Of a DNA stretch of 64,000 nucleotides, positions 33,207 to 42,017 are shown piece after piece. The notes under the pieces were generated by a model. The model was not told the origin of the DNA and did no database searches. It saw nothing but the letters and a program-made list of their open reading frames with translations. The stretch spans positions 4,650,001 to 4,714,000 of the forward strand of contig CBDCXQ010000001.1 of assembly GCA_965223835.1 (NCBI GenBank). Direction: 5' to 3'. The translations under genes and the position numbers were made by a program. How positions within the stretch are numbered: the stretch's first letter is position 1; every line of letters starts with the position of its first letter. This DNA is from CAVYXZ01 sp965223835. Lineage in GTDB: Bacteria; Chloroflexota; Anaerolineae; Aggregatilineales; Phototrophicaceae.

Positions 33207-34586
33207 TCAGGATTTCAAAATTGCTTTTATCTCATTACTCAATTGTTGAATATTAGCAATCGTGTCTTTACTCAATTTCTTGCAAAAGTCTTTCTTGTCA
33301 GTTTCATCAGCAAAAAATAAAAGCGGAATAGCACGTTTTACATCAGAAGTTTGAAACATCTTTTTTAGTTTCTCTTGATCAGACACATCTAATAGGTTTT
33401 CGAGCTTAACATCCCTTTCTTTCTGTCCGATCTTATATTTTATCCAATACTCGGATTGTTCTTCCCCAAAATGTCTCTTATATTTTGTGAATGCATCCCT
33501 ACCTGCTCGATCACTATCAAGTAGAAGCACGTACTTATCTGACCATGCAATAGATAGCGAAATCAGCTCTTTTAGGTGACTAGCGCCAGCACCAGGAATG
33601 ATCGTAAAATCAACACCATCAAATAACTCTGTGAATGTCTTTACCAAAGTGAATAGATAATAATCTGTAATTCCTTCAGTCAGTACAATATTTGTACGCT
33701 TTTCGAACGGCATCGCACCGATTTTGAGTTGTAACGCATGGATAAGTGGACTGAGCGCACCCATACTATGATCTGAACCTCTATATTCGCCATAGTTTTG
33801 CAATTCAATCTTACTTCCCTGCCGAACACAAATTCTTATGTTGTAGATATTGACTACATCCGGATCTAGCAGATATTGAGAATGTGTACAATAAATTACT
33901 TGATTCAATTTAGAGATATCGTGAAGCGACTTTAAAAGGTTGCTCAGGGCGGATGAGTGTAAATAAGATCCGGGTTCGTCTAAAAGATAAATAGCCCCTT
34001 CAAATTCTTCTGTATATTTGGGATTATATTTCAATTTTACAGCAAAGTTAAAAAACCATTGAAAACCTTTACTTCGCTCTATTACTGAGAAATACCTGCC
34101 TCTACCGCCGTGACGTTCATCGATAACCTTAAACTCAAAAACATGCTTATTTGAAGTCGTGTTATGGAGTAAAACCAATTTCAAATTCTTAATTTCTTCA
34201 CTTATTTCCTCACGAAAATCCCCCAATAAACCAGTTAATTGTTGCCAATTTTCTACTATATCATGATGAATCTGACTTGTTACATCTGAGAGCATACTAT
34301 TTCTATCATTAGAGTCATCGGTGGAAAGGAAACTTTCTAATGATATTCCCTCATGTGTCCTTTTGAAAATCTCCTCAATGTATGTATGCCACTCACCATA
34401 GGTTGCTCCGATGTCTTGTAGCTTGCTATCTTTGTTTTCTTGAGAATCATTTTCACTATAATCACTTGGAAAATCTATTTCTTCCGGCACACGATCTGTA
34501 AAATCGTCGAAATATAAAATATAGGGTGTTCTAGCTAAAACCTCATAAATAATGTCTTTTATGAAATCTTCATCAAGATTTTCCAC
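33207..34586 (-). CDS. OLD-family nuclease, C-terminal part (ATPase Walker B + TOPRIM), split gene
   Basis: 459 residues beginning at a GTG without ribosome site. It holds the ABC-type second half of the ATPase (YLLDEPGSYLHSSALSNLL as Walker B, CTHSQYLL with the switch His) and a TOPRIM nuclease domain (VLTEGITDYYLF with the catalytic Glu; LLLDSDRAGRDAF as DxD). It is in the same frame as the upstream fragment (34608-35063), separated by one TAA and seven sense codons, so the two were almost certainly one protein of about 618 residues. OLD nucleases cut DNA and some act in phage defence. AT-rich. Confidence 0.8.
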   Translation of the reverse strand: MENLDEDFIKDIIYEVLARTPYILYFDDFTDRVPEEIDFPSDYSENDSQENKDSKLQDIGATYGEWHTYIEEIFKRTHEGISLESFLSTDDSNDRNSMLSDVTSQIHHDIVENWQQLTGLLGDFREEISEEIKNLKLVLLHNTTSNKHVFEFKVIDERHGGRGRYFSVIERSKGFQWFFNFAVKLKYNPKYTEEFEGAIYLLDEPGSYLHSSALSNLLKSLHDISKLNQVIYCTHSQYLLDPDVVNIYNIRICVRQGSKIELQNYGEYRGSDHSMGALSPLIHALQLKIGAMPFEKRTNIVLTEGITDYYLFTLVKTFTELFDGVDFTIIPGAGASHLKELISLSIAWSDKYVLLLDSDRAGRDAFTKYKRHFGEEQSEYWIKYKIGQKERDVKLENLLDVSDQEKLKKMFQTSDVKRAIPLLFFADETDKKDFCKKLSKDTIANIQQLSNEIKAILKS

Positions 34587-34607
34587 CCAATTAGTAATAA
34601 ATGAATT

Positions 34608-35063
34608 TTATATGTGGTACGAATAATCTTCTAGATTTCTAGTTATTCTTAAAGGGTCAGTTTTATCATATAAAGAGTAAAATTGTTCCTTAAGCTGATC
34701 TGCTGTGATCTCTGTTGAATCTTCATCATCCGACTCCTCTTCTAAACCATAATTCTCAGATAGAGTTTCAACTATTGAGTCAATCTCATCTTTGTTATTG
34801 AAGAGAAGATCTGCGGACACCTCATAGCCCGTTGAACTTGGCTCATAGCGATTCTTTGCGCTCAGATGATTCCCACCGCCAAAGTTGTCATTATTCTGAC
34901 TGAAAGCAAAAATTGCTTGCAATATTGAAGTTTTTCCTGATTCATTTACTCCAATTATTGGAATCATGAGATTCCGACTTAAACCAATCTCAACGCCATG
35001 GATAGCCTTATACTTGTGAATTGTGAACTTCACATATCTCATAGATATTTCTCTATTACACAT
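34608..35063 (-). CDS. OLD-family nuclease, N-terminal part (Walker A), split gene
   Basis: Up to 151 residues; Met8 (35042) may be the real start because RecF/OLD ATPases usually begin MRYVKFTIHKYKAIHG. Walker A is PIIGVNESGKTSILQAIFAF. The frame ends at TAA (34608-34610) and reopens directly downstream in the same frame as the TOPRIM half. A lone stop suggests a nonsense mutation, a sequencing error, read-through, or two cooperating subunits. The ATP site would need both halves. No GajB-like helicase lies beside it. Confidence 0.75.
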   Translation of the reverse strand: MCNREISMRYVKFTIHKYKAIHGVEIGLSRNLMIPIIGVNESGKTSILQAIFAFSQNNDNFGGGNHLSAKNRYEPSSTGYEVSADLLFNNKDEIDSIVETLSENYGLEEESDDEDSTEITADQLKEQFYSLYDKTDPLRITRNLEDYSYHI

Positions 35064-35151
35064 AATTGAATAGAAGGTATGTGCTAATTATAGCATATGA
35101 CATTAAGATAGATACTGCTATTATTTCCCCAGTATCGAATCATGATCAAGG

Positions 35152-36978
35152 TTATTCCAGGGCTTTGACGATCACAACGTAGGGGACGGGGATATTGCCT
35201 TCGTAACCCCTTGCTTTGGTGCCGCCGAGGGTGACGGTGCCGGGTTCGAAGACCTGACTGTATAACTTGAGGATGCGGGGGGTGCGCCAGCCATCGGCGA
35301 TCTCGATATGGGTTTCATCGCGCTGCCAGTCGCGCAACCAGCGGGGCCGGTTGATCGCGCCGCCTTCATAACCCACATACACCCGCGCCGTGACATTTAG
35401 CTCGAAGGACAGGTATTCATCATCTTGATTATCGACATCAGTGAATGGAAATCGTATGGCGGGCATACCACTGAGATTCGCCGGTAGATAATCAATCGCG
35501 AAAGCGTTATCCACATAGGCCGGTTGTTGGGTGCGGAAATAATAACGCTCGGCTTTGCCGCCACTCGCTACTACCGGATCATCCATGATGGGCTGGCCCT
35601 GCTCATAGCGGATAACATAGGCGGGTGTGGGTCGTTCATTCCGTTGCGCAATAACCGCCATGCCACCGACAACCGAGACCAGCGGTTCCAGTTCCGTGAG
35701 CTTATCTTCGTCGAAGATTGATGCCAGCATGTTCACAAAGGCCGGGACTGCCGACGACCCGCCCGTGCGCAACACCACGTCAATATCATTGGGTGTCAGG
35801 CCCGCAGCTTCGATCACCTCACACACCCCATCCTGCACCTCGCGCAGTTCTCTGGCAATCAACTGCTCAAAACGGTCGCGCGTCAGCACCTCATGAATGG
35901 CGATGGGGCCATGCACAAAGTCGAGTTTGGCGAACAAGTTGTCTGAAAGCTGACGTTTGGTTTGCTCGATCGTGCGGAACAGTTGGAAACCGAGGTTTTG
36001 CGTGACCAGCGTTTCCAGCGCCTGCATCGCACGGGGGTCGCTGCTTTTCTGCCGAAAACTGCGGATGCGGTCCAGATGCTGCGGACGAGAAAGATCGGAC
36101 ATCGTTTGCCACGCCGTCAGCAGATCAAGCATATCATCCGGGAACGGACGACCCTCGTCGCCAACGGTAGCCCCGCGCCCAAAGTATTTGGTGAGATACT
36201 TCATGATGGCTTTGTCGAGGTCATCCCCGCCGACCAGCACCCCGCGATTCGCCAGAATCTCCGGCGGTTCATCACCCCCCACCCGCGCCACCGTCAGGTC
36301 CAGCGTGCCGCCACCAAAGTCGAACACCAGGCTGGTATTGCGCTGGGGGCTGTTGACATGGTGCAGATAGGTCACAGCCAGCGGCTCGGTGGCAAAGGTG
36401 ATGTTTCTAAAGCCCGCGAACCAGGCCGCCGTATAGATTATCTCTTCGGCGCGTGCGTCGATATTGGGGTCATCGCTGAATTTGACGGGCCGACCCACCA
36501 CGACTGACTCACAGGTTTTGCCAAATTGGTCTTCAGCACAGCGTTTGAGCGCGGCCAGTAACAGTTCGATCAATTCATCAACCGTGTAGAAATGGTCGAA
36601 GATGCGCGTGCCTTCATAGGTGGGGCTGCGCAGGATAGTCTTGATTGACTGCAACAAGCGACCATGCGCCGCCGTATCCACCAGCGCATACAGGTCTTGA
36701 TCGTAGGTGATGGCATCCGCCCCGCGCCCGGCAACGGTAATCTCCGCGACGCCGACATGCTGCTTCTGCCACTTCACCGGGCGGCCCGTATCATGCTCCA
36801 AATATTCAAAAGCGGCTTCGATGCCGACGGTAGATTGATGGTTGCGGTCAACATAGATCAAAGAGGGAAGCACGAAAGGATTTTCGTTTTCCGGGTTGGT
36901 GCGAACAGCGTAGAGTTGACCCTCGTCATATAGCGCGATCCCAGAGTTGGTCGTACCGAAATCGATGCCCAGACGCAT
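35152..36978 (-). CDS. Hsp70-family ATPase (DnaK-like, divergent)
   Basis: 608 residues. Hsp70/actin ATPase motifs: phosphate 1 LGIDFGTTNSGIAL, phosphate 2 SLVFDFGGGTLDLTVARVGG, adenosine motif VVLRTGGSSAVPAFVNML. It differs from DnaK in a long insert around residues 250-330 and in a C-terminal 150-residue domain that lacks the DnaK peptide-binding and GGFP-tail features; it is nearer to the YegD-like stand-alone Hsp70 proteins. No DnaJ or GrpE gene is close. Client and role unknown. Confidence 0.87.
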   Translation of the reverse strand: MRLGIDFGTTNSGIALYDEGQLYAVRTNPENENPFVLPSLIYVDRNHQSTVGIEAAFEYLEHDTGRPVKWQKQHVGVAEITVAGRGADAITYDQDLYALVDTAAHGRLLQSIKTILRSPTYEGTRIFDHFYTVDELIELLLAALKRCAEDQFGKTCESVVVGRPVKFSDDPNIDARAEEIIYTAAWFAGFRNITFATEPLAVTYLHHVNSPQRNTSLVFDFGGGTLDLTVARVGGDEPPEILANRGVLVGGDDLDKAIMKYLTKYFGRGATVGDEGRPFPDDMLDLLTAWQTMSDLSRPQHLDRIRSFRQKSSDPRAMQALETLVTQNLGFQLFRTIEQTKRQLSDNLFAKLDFVHGPIAIHEVLTRDRFEQLIARELREVQDGVCEVIEAAGLTPNDIDVVLRTGGSSAVPAFVNMLASIFDEDKLTELEPLVSVVGGMAVIAQRNERPTPAYVIRYEQGQPIMDDPVVASGGKAERYYFRTQQPAYVDNAFAIDYLPANLSGMPAIRFPFTDVDNQDDEYLSFELNVTARVYVGYEGGAINRPRWLRDWQRDETHIEIADGWRTPRILKLYSQVFEPGTVTLGGTKARGYEGNIPVPYVVIVKALE

Positions 36979-37163
36979 GAACTTGGCTCCTTTATGCGGT
37001 TTTGGCAGTTCAGGAAGGGTCTATATTATCAAAAACTTACAGTCGTGGACAAGGGCGAAAACTGTGCGTTTGGTTTGCCGTTCATTTAATGCTTTTTTGG
37101 CGGTTGAAGCATGGCTGGGGAGACGCTTCCACCCCGCCACAGGCACCAAAATTCACCGCTAAG

Positions 37164-37547
37164 CTATGGTTTAATCGCAATATTATACGACTCGATAAAT
37201 TTAACGCGCATACCCTTCGCACCACTAAACTCGTAGAAATCGCAGAAGGTGTATTTCTGACCGGTGGTTGTGACGATTTCACCATTTGCCGCCGCTTCTT
37301 TGCCATGCGTGATAATTCGCTTCACGGTGACTTCCGAATTTTCGGTGAAGTCAATTTTCTCCAATGTAGCGTCGAATTCAGCTTTGCCAGCAATCAACTG
37401 TGTACCGACGATTTTCCACACGATGTCATCACTCACACTCTCGGCAAGAAACTCGATATTACCTTCGGCAAAGGCGGTGTTGAATTGTTTAAGGAAAAGC
37501 TTCTTGGGTGCATTGCCACAGTCTGCGCTAACGATAACCTTGACCAT
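37164..37547 (-). CDS. NTF2-like / SnoaL-like protein
   Basis: 127 residues. Pattern LFLKQFNTAFAEGNIEFLAESVSDDIVWKIVG, then GKAEFDATLEKI and a terminal strand pair FCDFYEFSGAKGMRVKFIESYNI fits the cone-shaped NTF2-like fold, used by ketosteroid-isomerase-like enzymes and binding proteins. No catalytic residues can be assigned. Stands alone. Confidence 0.75.
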   Translation of the reverse strand: MVKVIVSADCGNAPKKLFLKQFNTAFAEGNIEFLAESVSDDIVWKIVGTQLIAGKAEFDATLEKIDFTENSEVTVKRIITHGKEAAANGEIVTTTGQKYTFCDFYEFSGAKGMRVKFIESYNIAIKP

Positions 37548-37617
37548 GCGTTCTCCAACATCAGTTAACTGTATAGTTCAGTGTCTTTAGCGGTTAGTAC
37601 CAGGAACATCACAGGCC

Positions 37618-37971
37618 TCAACCAGCAACGAACTGAACTGATTCGATAAACAGTGCTTCGTACTGTGCATATTCGCTGGCATCATCATGTATGATGGCTA
37701 CCCACTCACGCCAGATCGTCCCTTCAACCGGTTCAAACGGACGCATGGCGGGTGATTCTTCGAGCAAGGCTTGCACCCGTTCCTGCGGCAGCTTAAGACT
37801 CATGCCGTCCCCGCCCACAAACGAGAAGGCTTTGCCATTGATCTTGTAGCCAGGATAACCGAACATCTTGCCCGCCGTAACGCCCGGAATCAACAACAAA
37901 GTCTCGTCCAGAACGGCCTTAATTTCAGGTCGAAAATCACCCATGATTTCTGCGCGGAACGCCTTTTTCAT
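37618..37971 (-). CDS. TfoX/Sxy N-terminal-like protein, copy B
   Basis: 117 residues from the ATG at 37971, which shares its A with the TGA of the upstream paralogue (TGATG overlap), so it is translationally coupled; a start at 38058 would lie inside that gene. Motif KMFGYPGYKINGKAFSFV and FEPVEGTIWREWV mark the TfoX-N domain, present without the TfoX-C domain. In gamma-proteobacteria TfoX/Sxy controls competence, but stand-alone TfoX-N proteins are widespread and uncharacterised. Confidence 0.78.
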   Translation of the reverse strand: MKKAFRAEIMGDFRPEIKAVLDETLLLIPGVTAGKMFGYPGYKINGKAFSFVGGDGMSLKLPQERVQALLEESPAMRPFEPVEGTIWREWVAIIHDDASEYAQYEALFIESVQFVAG

Positions 37972-38297
37972 CAGCCACCGGTTTCCTGTTTGACCAGCGC
38001 CACCGCCGCGCTGAACAGTTCGGTATGGGCCTCGAAGTTGTCGGTTAACAGTACCCAATCTTTCCAGGCCCGGCCCGGCATCGGCTCAAACGGTTCGGCC
38101 TGACCGGCGCCAATCAATTTTGCAGCTTGTTCGCGGCCCACTTTCACGATAATGCCGTTGTCATGCAGGCCCACCGCCAGCTTGCCATTGACCTTGTAGC
38201 CGGGATAACCAAACATCTTAGCCGGTTTCGCGTCAGGTTGATTTTCCATCAGCTTGTTCATTGCCGCTTCGTGTTCGGGCTTAAACGCAGCTTTCAT
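37971..38297 (-). CDS. TfoX/Sxy N-terminal-like protein, copy A
   Basis: 108 residues from the ATG at 38297 with AGGAG upstream; an ATG at 38321 has none. Motif KMFGYPGYKVNGKLAVGL and FEPMPGRAWKDWVLL are shared with copy B immediately downstream; the pair arose by tandem duplication and has since diverged strongly outside these motifs. Confidence 0.78.
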   Translation of the reverse strand: MKAAFKPEHEAAMNKLMENQPDAKPAKMFGYPGYKVNGKLAVGLHDNGIIVKVGREQAAKLIGAGQAEPFEPMPGRAWKDWVLLTDNFEAHTELFSAAVALVKQETGG

Positions 38298-38379
38298 GTG
38301 GCGCTTGCTCCTATAGAACATGTTTTCTAAAGAGAAGCATAGTCCTGATTGGATTGCCTGTCAAGTCAGACCAAGTACG

Positions 38380-39651
38380 CTAAATCAGCAACGCCAGGAA
38401 GCGTTCGATGTCGTACAGGGCGGCGTGGGCTGCCGGGGAAAAACGCGGCTCGAACAAATCAAAGCCATGATCGGTATGGGGCAATTCAACGTAGACCGAC
38501 TGTACCCCGGCCTGACGCAACGCTTGATGTAACTCACGCACATGCTCCGCCGGAACCAGCCAGTCCGCTGCACCCTGAATCAATAGCGTTGGCGGGCAAT
38601 GGACGCCGACATGATAAAGTGGCGACACCAGTTGATAGGCTTCCGGGTTCTCATCAGGCAGGCAACCGACGAGGTTCAGCATCATCGTGTCGGGGCTGGT
38701 GAGATTCGATCCCGGTTTCATAATGCCCAATCGTTTGTACACTTTTTCCAGTACCGCAACGACCGTGTGATTACGCTCATAAAATCGCTTGCCGTTGGCA
38801 AAAACCGCTCGCATATCAACCGGCCCGTACAATGACACCACCCCGCGCACCGGTCCCGCTGGATCGGAACCGTCGACGATGAGTTGCTCTGATCCCCGTG
38901 AATAGGCGGTTAACAGGGCGAGATGGGCACCGGCGGAGCCACCCAACAACACAATTCGCTCCGGGTTAAGCTGATACCGAGCAGCGTTGGTCGCCAGCCA
39001 GTTGATTGCCCGCCGAACGTCCGCCACCATACCGACCAGATCGGTTTCCGGGGCCAGCCGATAGGCGAGATCAACAACGACATGCCCCTGGGCGGTCAGG
39101 TGATGAACGATGCCAGTGGCTTCAAGGCCCTTATCGCCATAATGCCAGGCGCTGCCATGCAAATAGATAATGCCCAGGCCAGAGCGCGGCACACTCGCTG
39201 CCGGTTGCCAGACATCACACAGCAGTTGCCGATCATGATCTGTCAGCGTCGCGTAAACAACGTCTCTTGCCACCTGCGGTTGTATAGTTTGCTCACGTAA
39301 AAGCCAATGCCAGCGCCGACGCAGCATGGTGGACTGCTGTTGAGGCGCAATCCTGGCCCGCCAGTCGTCGCCAAAGGCCGCTTCAAAAGCCTGGTGCGGT
39401 GCGATCACCCGGCGCACATAATGAAGCGCCAGCCCGGCCCCCAGCCCACCGGCAAAGACGGTGCGCCAGTCCTTAACGCGCCAGCCTGCCACCACTGTTA
39501 GGCCCGCCACCAGCGCCACAAATGGCGAAAAGGCGCTGGCAAATACACGAGGAATAAACAAAATGGAAGTCCAGATGGAACGCACCCGCAAATAATTCAA
39601 GCCTGCGGCCACGAGCACACCATAACTCAGCCAGCGCAATGGTTTCATCAA
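38380..39651 (-). CDS. Membrane-anchored alpha/beta hydrolase (esterase/lipase, HSL-like)
   Basis: 423 residues. Two or three N-terminal hydrophobic helices (about 5-90) anchor it. Catalytic part from about 125: oxyanion segment IIYLHGSAWHYGDKG, nucleophile LLGGSAGAHLAL (Ser near 240), acid in LIQGAADWLVP and His in PHTDHGFD. Resembles the hormone-sensitive-lipase-like group that hydrolyses short-chain esters. The ATG overlaps the TGA of the FKBP gene (ATGA), so the two are coupled and the FKBP may help it fold. Confidence 0.85.
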   Translation of the reverse strand: MMKPLRWLSYGVLVAAGLNYLRVRSIWTSILFIPRVFASAFSPFVALVAGLTVVAGWRVKDWRTVFAGGLGAGLALHYVRRVIAPHQAFEAAFGDDWRARIAPQQQSTMLRRRWHWLLREQTIQPQVARDVVYATLTDHDRQLLCDVWQPAASVPRSGLGIIYLHGSAWHYGDKGLEATGIVHHLTAQGHVVVDLAYRLAPETDLVGMVADVRRAINWLATNAARYQLNPERIVLLGGSAGAHLALLTAYSRGSEQLIVDGSDPAGPVRGVVSLYGPVDMRAVFANGKRFYERNHTVVAVLEKVYKRLGIMKPGSNLTSPDTMMLNLVGCLPDENPEAYQLVSPLYHVGVHCPPTLLIQGAADWLVPAEHVRELHQALRQAGVQSVYVELPHTDHGFDLFEPRFSPAAHAALYDIERFLALLI

Positions 39652-40049
39652 TCGGCGCTAGGGGCTACGATTTCCAATAGTTCGATCTCAAAGATCAATG
39701 CAGCGTAGGGCGGGATGATGTCCTCGAAGCCCGCTTCACCATAGGCCAGTTCATGCGGAATATAGAATTTGTAGATCGACCCCACCGGCATCAGTTGAAT
39801 GCCTTCCTGCCAGCCCGCGATCACATCATTCAGTGACAGAATCGCCGGATCGCCCATGTAGGTGCTGTCGAATTCTTTGTTGTTGATAAACGTGCCGTGA
39901 TAATTGACCTCAACCGTTGCGTCGGGTCCGGGCCGGGGACCAGCGCCCGTTTTACGAATCATGTATTGCAGGCCACTGGCAGTAACCGTGATGTCATCAT
40001 ATTTTGCGTTGTCAGCCAGGTAACGCTCGCCTTCAGCTTTATGATCCAT
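39648..40049 (-). CDS. FKBP-type peptidyl-prolyl cis-trans isomerase
   Basis: 133 residues from the ATG at 40049, preceded by GAAGGAAG; an ATG at 40073 is less likely. FKBP core: ASGLQYMIRKTGAGPRPGPDATVEVNYHGTFI, FDSTYMGDPAILSLNDVIAGWQEGIQLMPVGS, YKFYIPHELAYGEAG and IPPYAALIFEIELLEI. It speeds proline isomerisation during folding. No signal peptide, so cytoplasmic. Overlaps the esterase gene by four bases. Confidence 0.92.
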   Translation of the reverse strand: MDHKAEGERYLADNAKYDDITVTASGLQYMIRKTGAGPRPGPDATVEVNYHGTFINNKEFDSTYMGDPAILSLNDVIAGWQEGIQLMPVGSIYKFYIPHELAYGEAGFEDIIPPYAALIFEIELLEIVAPSAD

Positions 40050-40076
40050 GATTCTTCCTTCTTTTATTGCCATTTA

Positions 40077-40169
40077 CCTCACCCGCTCTTCGCTATCTAT
40101 CATGGCGAAGGAACTTTACTCAGATTGAATTTCTCACCTCTCCAGTTTGTGAGAGGGCTGGGGGTGAGG
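40077..40169. repeat. Palindromic intergenic repeat (CCTCACCC type)
   Basis: Outer arms CCTCACCC and GGGGGTGAGG; inner stem CCTCTC / GAGAGG around an 8-base loop. Same family as 16446-16526 and 62136-62211. Confidence 0.6.
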
Positions 40170-40208
40170 TTATTCACTATCTGATGTTACGCACCTTGAG
40201 CGGAAAAA

Positions 40209-41642
40209 CATGAGTCATCCCAAATTTTATGAGATGACAAAAAAGACCTCAGTCGGTAAAGTGAGATTTCCACAAATCACAACCGAAAGGGGTCTTTTTC
40301 AATGGTAGATTGTGCAACAAATCAAGATCAATCACAAGAATTAGCCAACGGCTTAGAAGGATTTGTGTCGCCGTTGCTGGTGACATTAGATAAACGTCTC
40401 GACAAACGTCTTGTACGGACATTTCTACGCACATTGCTGGCGATGCTAACATTTCGCCACAGTCAATATGGCTTGTTGTTGAGTGAGTTAGGTGGCTATA
40501 TTCTCAGTCCAGATAAAGCACCAGCAGGGACAAAACGCTTGAGCAACTTGTTACGAAGTGCAAGCTGGTCAAGCTGGATCATAGGTCGTTTTTTGTGGCA
40601 AGGAGCAAGTGAGTTCATAGCCAGTCAGATCGGACAGGGTCAAACGGCATTGGTGTTGTGGGATGAGAGTGTTATTGAGAAGCCAGAAAGTATTGCGGTT
40701 GAAGGTTTATGTGCTGTCAGGTCAAGCAAAGCAGCCCGTCTGAAACGAATTAAACCGGGGTATTTCAATCCACCGGGAGGTCGTCCAATTTTTGTTCCGG
40801 GCATGGAATGGATGACATTAGTCGTTGTTGGTATGTCAGGCCATCCGGTGTTAGCAGCAATGAAGTGGTGGACAAGACGTGGTAAATTTGCCACACGTAA
40901 ACGTCCGACAGCGACGCAACTGCTTCATCGCTGTGCTTACTTCTGGAAGAGGCAAGTCATTCATGTTTGGGATCGTGGTTATGCCAGTAGTCCCTGGCTC
41001 AAACAAGCCTTTCGCTTTGATGTGCGTTTTGTTTTGCGCTGGCAGACAAAATATCACCTCGTTGATGCAAACGGCAAACGCTGTGCCTGGAAAATCACAC
41101 GGGGTAAACGGAGTATGGATCACCGCTTGATTTGGGATGCCAGACGACAGTGTTGGCGCAAGACAGGTATTATTTATGTGCCGGTGACCCATGCAGACTA
41201 TCCTGACCAGCCTCTATTTCTAGTGGTATCACGTCCAGGGAAAAGCAAAAAACCCTGGTATTTGCTCACCAATGAACCTATTCATTCTCTTGATGATGCC
41301 TGGCGCATGGTCTTTATTTACGCACGTCGCTGGCAAATCGAAATGACCTATCGTTATGCCAAAACTGAACTCGCACTTGAAAGTCCTCGCCTGTGGTCAT
41401 GGCAAAACCGCATCAAACTCATGATGATGGTTGCTCTTGTCTATGCTTTTTTGCTATCTCTCTTGCATTCTAACTTTGAGGCACTCAAAAACTGGCTTCT
41501 GCGACACTGGTGTCACCGCACTGGCAAACGACTTCGTGAGGTCTCTTTGCCTCTTTACCGTTTGCGCTCTGCTCTCAGTCGCTTGTGGATGAGCCATCCA
41601 CCTACTTTACAATTTCTTTGGCAAAGTTCGGGATGACTCATG
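40209..41642 (+). mobile_element. IS4-family insertion sequence, copy 3
   Basis: 1434 bp from CATG to CATG, same orientation as copy 1. Outside bases are GGAAAAA on the left and CCTGG on the right. Direct orientation with copy 1 means recombination between them could delete about 30 kb. Confidence 0.9.
40302..41636 (+). CDS. IS4-family DDE transposase (copy 3)
   Basis: 444 residues, identical to the transposases at 9866 and 24964; the DDE acids and YREK motif are intact. The leader hairpin is at 40239-40299. Confidence 0.93.
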   Translation: MVDCATNQDQSQELANGLEGFVSPLLVTLDKRLDKRLVRTFLRTLLAMLTFRHSQYGLLLSELGGYILSPDKAPAGTKRLSNLLRSASWSSWIIGRFLWQGASEFIASQIGQGQTALVLWDESVIEKPESIAVEGLCAVRSSKAARLKRIKPGYFNPPGGRPIFVPGMEWMTLVVVGMSGHPVLAAMKWWTRRGKFATRKRPTATQLLHRCAYFWKRQVIHVWDRGYASSPWLKQAFRFDVRFVLRWQTKYHLVDANGKRCAWKITRGKRSMDHRLIWDARRQCWRKTGIIYVPVTHADYPDQPLFLVVSRPGKSKKPWYLLTNEPIHSLDDAWRMVFIYARRWQIEMTYRYAKTELALESPRLWSWQNRIKLMMMVALVYAFLLSLLHSNFEALKNWLLRHWCHRTGKRLREVSLPLYRLRSALSRLWMSHPPTLQFLWQSSG

Positions 41643-41669
41643 CCTGGCCTCGACCTGCGTAAGGTGTCA

Positions 41670-42017
41670 CTATTTATAGTCATCAGGAATTCGATCCTGC
41701 ATAACCCGCGCGATAATCAGCAGGACATCGCCAATGGTCCCGAACGCACCGATGACCAGCAACGCCGCCAATGCCAACCACAACAGGCGCAAGGGGAGGG
41801 TCGCCGCGCTCATGAGCAGTTGAATACAAATCGCGGCAGCGGTCCAGAATACCAGCGCGGGCAACCCGGCCACAAATACATACTCGCCCGTTGACAGATC
41901 ATCAGGAATATCGACGTGTGACTGCGTGACCGCCTCCGGCTGCCGCCCAATGATACCTAACGCCAGCACATGTAACATTTCGTGCGGCCAGCCAAACAGC
42001 CACAGCAGCACTTTCAC
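41670..42017 (-). CDS. Small membrane protein with HExxH motif
   Basis: 115 residues. N-terminal LLWLFGWPHEMLHVLALGIIG carries HEMLH, the zinc-binding signature of membrane metallopeptidases such as the DUF3267/M50-like zincins. Two further hydrophobic helices follow (VFVAGLPALVFWTAAAICIQ, LLWLALAALLVIGAFGTIGDVLLI). It is shorter than active M50 enzymes and no third ligand is obvious, so protease activity is doubtful. Its start overlaps the pterin dehydratase stop by four bases (coupling). Confidence 0.65.
   Translation of the reverse strand: MKVLLWLFGWPHEMLHVLALGIIGRQPEAVTQSHVDIPDDLSTGEYVFVAGLPALVFWTAAAICIQLLMSAATLPLRLLWLALAALLVIGAFGTIGDVLLIIARVMQDRIPDDYK

Larger units (their letters stand above)
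40174..41673. repeat. Short TTACGCA-ended element interrupted by IS copy 3
   Basis: Direct repeat TCACTAT (40174-40180 and 41667-41673) flanks the IS plus 28 bp on the left (CTGATGTTACGCACCTTGAG...) and 24 bp on the right (...CGACCTGCGTAAGGTG). Without the IS about 56 bp remain, with inverted ends around TTACGCA. Same arrangement as around copy 2. Confidence 0.5.

Noticed and set aside
33207..35063. Gabija-type defence system (GajA + GajB)
   Set aside because: The OLD-like protein could resemble GajA, but no UvrD-like GajB is adjacent; the helicase at 6070 is a housekeeping PcrA with a Tudor-like tail and lies 27 kb away.
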